Shown here in pieces: positions 5,507 to 8,812 of a stretch of DNA of 8,812 nucleotides. This stretch comes from Spirosomataceae bacterium. GTDB taxonomy: Bacteria; Bacteroidota; Bacteroidia; Cytophagales; Spirosomataceae. Position 1 is the stretch's first letter. Each line of letters begins with the position of its first letter. The translations under genes and the position numbers were made by a program. The notes beneath the pieces were generated by a model. That model saw nothing but the letters and a program-made list of their open reading frames with translations. It made no database searches and was not told the origin of the DNA. The stretch lies in assembly GCA_025455795.1 (NCBI GenBank), contig JALOLW010000143.1:1-8812 (forward strand), in the 5' to 3' direction.

Positions 5507-6412
5507 ATGAAAAGAGACGATTCGCTTTGGAAAGCAATATTGGAAGACGTTTTTGATGATTTTCTGAGATTTTTCTTTAAAAACGCCGAAGAATTGTTCG
5601 ATTTTGAACAGCCTTTTGAGTTCTTGGACAAAGAATTAGAACAATTATTTCCTATTGACCCCGATGATTTTTCGCCAAAATACGTTGATAAACTCGTCAA
5701 AGTGTTTACCAAACAAGGTGAAGAGCAATGGATTTTGGTGCATATTGAGGTACAAGGAAAGACCGACAAAGGTTTTGCAGAAAGGATGTTTCAGTATTTT
5801 TATCGAATATATGATAAGTACCAACGCCCTATAACGGCTTTTGCGATACTGACTGATGGCAACAAACGCTTCCATCCAAAGCATTTTGAGCAGCGTTATT
5901 TGGGAACAAGCTTACAGTATAACTTCAATACCTACAAAGTTTTGGAGCAAGACGCGACTATACTTGCGGAAAGCAATAATCCATTTGCAATGGTGATACT
6001 AACGGTTTGGATGGCTCTAAAAAAAGGAAAAATAAGTGAAGATGAGTTGTTGAGCGAAAAAATATCATTGGCCAAACGCTTGTTAGTCAAACAGTTTAGC
6101 AAGGGCAAAATTAGAGCTTTAATGAACTTTTTAAAGTTGTATATTCGTTTTTCAAGCAGCGAGAAATCCGTTAATTTTGAGCAAAAGATTGAGATTTTGA
6201 CCAACAAAACAAAGAAAACCATGGGAATTGAAGAGTTTGTTTTGAATAGAGCCGAACGAATTGGCGAAAAACGAGGCGAGAAACGAGGCGAAAATACTCA
6301 GAAATTGAAGTTTGTAAAATCGTTGATAACTCAAACAGACTTCGACGATGCCAAGATAGCTGCTTTGACAGCAGTAGATGTAGCTACGGTACAGCGACTT
6401 CGTAAACAATAA
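5507..6412 (+). CDS. Rpn family recombination-promoting nuclease (PD-(D/E)XK), RpnL-like
   Basis: 301 residues. Seen: the Rpn/transposase_31-type core, with KYVDKLVKVF (Asp61), the strand WILVHIEVQGK (Glu81 and Gln83, an E-x-Q variant of the (D/E)xK motif), then AERMFQYFYRIYDKYQRPIT (91-110) and FAILTDGN (112-119). These are the probable catalytic residues of a metal-dependent DNA endonuclease. The C-terminal part (about 239-301) holds a GEKRGEKRGEN repeat and a small helical domain. In E. coli, full-length Rpn (RpnL) is a toxic antiphage nuclease blocked by its separately translated C-terminal domain (RpnS). The layout here suggests the same (see internal gene). Base composition is clearly more AT-rich than dnaX and the acylase gene, with many AAA, TTT and ATT codons, pointing to lateral acquisition. 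It has its own promoter-like element. The next in-frame ATG after 5507 comes only after the catalytic strand, which supports this start. Confidence 0.9.
   Translation: MKRDDSLWKAILEDVFDDFLRFFFKNAEELFDFEQPFEFLDKELEQLFPIDPDDFSPKYVDKLVKVFTKQGEEQWILVHIEVQGKTDKGFAERMFQYFYRIYDKYQRPITAFAILTDGNKRFHPKHFEQRYLGTSLQYNFNTYKVLEQDATILAESNNPFAMVILTVWMALKKGKISEDELLSEKISLAKRLLVKQFSKGKIRALMNFLKLYIRFSSSEKSVNFEQKIEILTNKTKKTMGIEEFVLNRAERIGEKRGEKRGENTQKLKFVKSLITQTDFDDAKIAALTAVDVATVQRLRKQ
6172..6179 (+). promoter_or_regulatory. Possible internal -7 element driving the small C-terminal Rpn protein
   Basis: TAATTTTG inside the rpn-like gene matches TAnnTTTG exactly and lies 41 bases before the internal ATG at 6221. 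That predicts a leader of about 35 bases. At the -33 position there is only a T-run (6148-6152) without the G, so the upstream half is weak. A six-base match can arise by chance in AT-rich DNA. Confidence 0.25.
6221..6412 (+). CDS. Candidate intragenic RpnS-like antitoxin (C-terminal domain of the Rpn protein)
   Basis: In-frame internal ATG (Met239 of the full protein) would give a 63-residue protein beginning MGIEEFVLNRAERIGEKRGE. Seen: the preceding bases (AAAACAAAGAAAACC) are A-rich, the usual substitute for a Shine-Dalgarno in Bacteroidota. The product consists of a charged helix with the four-residue repeat, followed by a small helical bundle ending in VDVATVQRLRKQ. In E. coli, RpnS proteins are C-terminal domains translated on their own. 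They dimerise through a helix with variable four-residue repeats and neutralise RpnL. Position, size and repeat agree with that. Independent translation here is inferred, not shown. Confidence 0.45.
   Translation: MGIEEFVLNRAERIGEKRGEKRGENTQKLKFVKSLITQTDFDDAKIAALTAVDVATVQRLRKQ
6263..6294 (+). repeat. 12-bp in-frame tandem repeat coding GEKR units
   Basis: GGCGAAAAACGA (6263-6274), GGCGAGAAACGA (6275-6286) and a partial GGCGAAAA (6287-6294). The two full units differ at one silent base and encode GEKR-GEKR-GEN (residues 253-263). The unit length is a multiple of three, so gain or loss of units keeps the frame. Known Rpn proteins carry four-residue repeats of variable number at this place. Confidence 0.85.
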
Positions 6413-6781
6413 AATTTTCGACTAAGCGTATCGTGCTGGGCGTTTCTGCCACTCCTCAATGCTGTTTACTTCGCCCAATCTACCAGCGTACCACTGATGA
6501 GTCGCCCCTCTAAAAGCAGCCGTTAAAATTAATCAGCTCTGTCACGCGAACGTTGTCCAAAGGGCAATTGGAGACTGAAAGATACTTTAGAGTAGTTAGA
6601 AACTATACTAAAAAGGATTTTTTTTTGGTAATTATCTGCTCGACAAACACCCGCATATTTCCAAAACCATTGTTTTCTCCGAAGCCAAACGGGGTATTGT
6701 GGGCAAAATCCACTTTATTCCGCTCATTTTGGCAGGTCAGAAGATACATTTGAGCGACAGAAAAAGAGGGGGGTTACTTAA
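6413..6781. other. 369-base region without an intact gene
   Basis: Lies between the converging rpn-like and acylase genes. I see no tRNA, no strong terminator hairpin and no intact gene of useful length. It holds fragments of protein-like reading frames on both strands. On the minus strand 6532-6422 encodes 36 residues ending in a TAG, with a well-composed stretch HQWYAGRLGEVNSIEEWQ. Also on the minus strand, 6749-6603 encodes 48 residues. On the plus strand there is the broken frame listed separately. The mixture suggests decayed coding DNA, perhaps left by the insertion that brought the rpn-like gene. Confidence 0.5.
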
Positions 6782-6797
6782 TCAATCTCCCGGATGA
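6514..6797 (+). pseudogene. Possible decayed gene with frameshift at a T9 run
   Basis: After a TAA at 6511-6513 the plus strand reads KQPLKLISSVTRTLSKGQLE and on to NYTKKDFF at 6618. In the next frame, from 6627, it continues GNYLLDKHPHISKTIVFSEA and on through HFIPLILAGQKIHLSDRKRG to a TGA at 6795-6797. A T9 run (6618-6626) joins the two halves; one more T would fuse them into a frame of about 95 residues. Upstream, the same first frame is open back to the end of the rpn-like gene apart from that TAA. No family is recognised. The final codons overlap the stop region of the acylase gene. The antisense 48-residue frame here is an equally possible reading. Confidence 0.2.
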
Positions 6798-8812
6798 TAC
6801 TTTCGCACGGCTTCTTGTAGCACTTGGATTTTGTCAAGCGTCATGGGTTTGGTTTTGAGTTGGAGAAAAAGCTCCATTTGGTCGGCATAGTGCGGGCTTT
6901 CGGGCCGATTGGACGCGCCAAAGCAGTTGATAGACTCAATCACGGGCAGTTTGCCCCGCTCAAAACGCACCAACTCAATATACGACTCGCCCGCTTGGCC
7001 TCGCCAGCGTCCATTGGATTGGGGTGTACTGTACATAGCACGGAGTACGTCGGGCAAGCCCCAGAGAGGTAGCTCGCGCGTACCACGCACAAGTTTCTGC
7101 ACCTCGCCGAGGGTGAGGTCGGTGCGGCCAAAGTGCTTCTGAAAATGCTGCTTCACGAGGCGCAATGCTTCCACACATTCCCTTTGGGTGAGGGTGGCAG
7201 TGCCTTTGTTTTTCCAATGGTCAAAAAGCACCAAAATAATGGCCGCGCCACGGCTGTCGGTATCGGCGCGTTTGTCCCACTGTTGGAGGGTCGTAATCAA
7301 TTCCTGCAAGTCAAGATGTTCAGTGGCTTTGAGCAAAAAAAGCGAATCAATGTTCGTCAGAAAGCCCCATTTTTTGGGGTACTGATGGTCGTATTTGAGA
7401 CGTTTGAAATCTTCGTAACTCAGTTTTTCCATGCTTTGGATGACTTCCATAAAACGCAAACTGCGGTTGTTGTCGCGGGTTTCGTAGCCCATTGTGGAGT
7501 CAAACTGCGCCGCTTTGAGGTTGTCGGCAGCGGCGGTGGCGTTGAAGGGTGTATGATTGGTATTGAATACGTACCCGCTTTTGGGATTGACCAACTGCGG
7601 CAAGTCTTTGAAAGGATGATACTGTGTCCAAAGGGTCTGAGAAGTATTGCCGGGCAATGTCTCTTTCCAGTCATAGCCCGCTTTTCGGAAGGGCATTTTA
7701 CCGTTGCTTGCGTAAAAAATCGTGTCGGCATCGGCATAAACCACATTGAAGCCCGGAATAGCCACCATTTCCATTGCCTTATAAAACTGCGCGAAGTTTT
7801 GGGCTTTGTTCATGCGGTACCACTGTTCTACGCCGCGCAGGTCTTGGTTGGCCCCCGTGCGAATGGCAAACGTCCCGTTTTTGGTCTTGACCGTTGCCCC
7901 GTATTTTGACCAGTACGCCTTCTTTTTGATGGCAAACGGAATCCCCTTGACGCGCAGTTTGACGGTTTTTTGTTCTAAATCAACCCATTGATTATCAAAA
8001 CGATATTGGTTTTTGTCTGCGGGATTGAGTTCCAATTCATACACGTCAATTTTGTCTTGTCCATTGACGGTATGCGCCCACCCAAGCTGCTCATTGACCC
8101 CGTGAAAAATAGTCGTCCCCCCAGGAAACAATCCCCCGACGATATTCCAGCCTTCGTCGCTGCACAGGTGCGCCTCGTACCACGCCACGGGACCTTCGAG
8201 CGGTTGGTGGGAATTGATGGCCAAATAGGTCTGGTTGTCAGTGGTTTTGGAACGGTGAATGGCAAAAGCATTGGAACCCGACGCTTTGAGCAAGGGCAAA
8301 TTGGGGATTTTGCCCGCAAAAATCCGCTGCAACACACCATCAACCCCCGAAATGACCGACAACGACAGCACCACACCCCGAAAATACTCCTGTGGCGTGA
8401 CTGGAAACAGTCCTTTGACCAGCACTTCGTCGGGGTGGCGGGCGGCATAGTCGTTGATTCCTTGCAAATAGCCTTCGACCACACGCTTGAAGTCGGGCGA
8501 GAGGCTACGCTCGTATTCTGCGGCCACGAGTTCGGGCGCGTGGAGCAGCTCCACCACGTAATCTATGGCCGCGCCGTTTTTGCCGAGGTGCTTGCCGAGG
8601 AGTCCTTTGGCGGGCAAAAACAACAATTGAATCGTCTTGAAGTCGTCTTCGGCGTGGGCGTAGGCAAGACCATAAGCCACTTCGGGGTCGGTAGGGGCAA
8701 AAATATGCGGCACGCCCCACTTGTCGCGGGCGATGGTGATGCGAGAAGGGGAGATTTGGGCGAAAGTGCTTTGTGCCAATAAAAATGAAAAGAGGAAAAT
8801 AGTTAAAAGGAG
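6782..8812 (-). CDS. Penicillin acylase / AHL acylase family Ntn-hydrolase (5' end beyond window)
   Basis: About 676 residues visible. The start is off the window: the frame continues to the right edge as LLLTIFLFSFLLAQSTFAQ, the core and end of a signal peptide (cleavage probably after FAQ or STFA), so a TTG at 8779 is not the start. Seen: the alpha-chain opening ARDKWGVPHIFA, then the autoprocessing site ASG/SNAFAIHRSKT with nucleophile Ser at 8275-8273. Counting it as beta1, His falls at beta23 (HQP, 8209-8207) and Val at beta70 (TVNGQD, 8068-8066), the spacing seen in PvdQ-type acylases. An Asn in GYVFNTNHTPF (7558-7556) fits the oxyanion Asn near beta240. The family is periplasmic, self-cleaves into two chains and hydrolyses amide bonds of acyl compounds such as N-acyl-homoserine lactones or beta-lactam side chains. 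The substrate here is not determinable. It is somewhat shorter than PvdQ or penicillin G acylase. The C-terminus (…RKYHPGD) is complete. Confidence 0.93.
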   Translation of the reverse strand, partial: LLLTIFLFSFLLAQSTFAQISPSRITIARDKWGVPHIFAPTDPEVAYGLAYAHAEDDFKTIQLLFLPAKGLLGKHLGKNGAAIDYVVELLHAPELVAAEYERSLSPDFKRVVEGYLQGINDYAARHPDEVLVKGLFPVTPQEYFRGVVLSLSVISGVDGVLQRIFAGKIPNLPLLKASGSNAFAIHRSKTTDNQTYLAINSHQPLEGPVAWYEAHLCSDEGWNIVGGLFPGGTTIFHGVNEQLGWAHTVNGQDKIDVYELELNPADKNQYRFDNQWVDLEQKTVKLRVKGIPFAIKKKAYWSKYGATVKTKNGTFAIRTGANQDLRGVEQWYRMNKAQNFAQFYKAMEMVAIPGFNVVYADADTIFYASNGKMPFRKAGYDWKETLPGNTSQTLWTQYHPFKDLPQLVNPKSGYVFNTNHTPFNATAAADNLKAAQFDSTMGYETRDNNRSLRFMEVIQSMEKLSYEDFKRLKYDHQYPKKWGFLTNIDSLFLLKATEHLDLQELITTLQQWDKRADTDSRGAAIILVLFDHWKNKGTATLTQRECVEALRLVKQHFQKHFGRTDLTLGEVQKLVRGTRELPLWGLPDVLRAMYSTPQSNGRWRGQAGESYIELVRFERGKLPVIESINCFGASNRPESPHYADQMELFLQLKTKPMTLDKIQVLQEAVRKYHPGD

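Noticed and set aside
8777..8779. TTG at 8779 as start of the acylase
   Set aside because: The frame continues upstream as a hydrophobic signal-peptide core to the window edge, so the true start lies outside.
7133..8782. Two long plus-strand open frames (258 and 264 residues) opposite the acylase gene
   Set aside because: No recognisable motifs; they mirror the codons of a well-supported acylase.

Overview
The window looks like chromosomal DNA of a Bacteroidota member, probably from the Cytophagales (a Runella/Dyadobacter-like relative). This rests on the DnaX sequence, on two exact TAnnTTTG promoter -7 elements around one gene, on lipid-poor signal peptides ending in VAQ or FAQ, and on the lack of Shine-Dalgarno sequences. 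The genus is a guess.

Left part (1-3529, all minus strand): a run of genes read right to left. It starts with an unrecognised cytosolic protein of about 297 residues (3529-2636). Next come a secreted, probably outer-membrane beta-barrel protein (2592-1969) and an ABHD11/YbfF-type alpha/beta hydrolase (1960-1193), separated by only 8 bases. A hairpin with a T-run follows the hydrolase. Then comes a site-2-type M50 membrane metalloprotease that runs off the left edge and appears to use a TTG start.

Middle (3530-5461): a 192-base divergent spacer carries a GC-rich hairpin of the kind often dispersed in Bacteroidota genomes. It is followed by a complete dnaX, the clamp-loader gamma/tau subunit. 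This dnaX contains an A10-G run after which a -1 shift meets a stop at once, so the gene can probably make both a 579-residue tau and a 381-residue gamma.

Right of dnaX (5507-6412, plus strand): an AT-richer gene of the Rpn (recombination-promoting nuclease, PD-(D/E)XK) family, probably horizontally acquired. Its 3' end has the hallmarks of the gene-within-gene toxin-antitoxin arrangement known for E. coli Rpn proteins: an internal ATG behind an A-rich stretch, an internal -7 element, and a four-residue repeat (GEKR) at the start of the small C-terminal protein. This is the most interesting locus in the window.

Right end (6413-8812): a 369-base stretch without a convincing gene but with broken reading frames, then a penicillin-acylase/AHL-acylase family Ntn-hydrolase on the minus strand. 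Its 5' end is cut by the window edge inside the signal peptide.

No tRNA, rRNA, CRISPR array or intact insertion sequence was seen.
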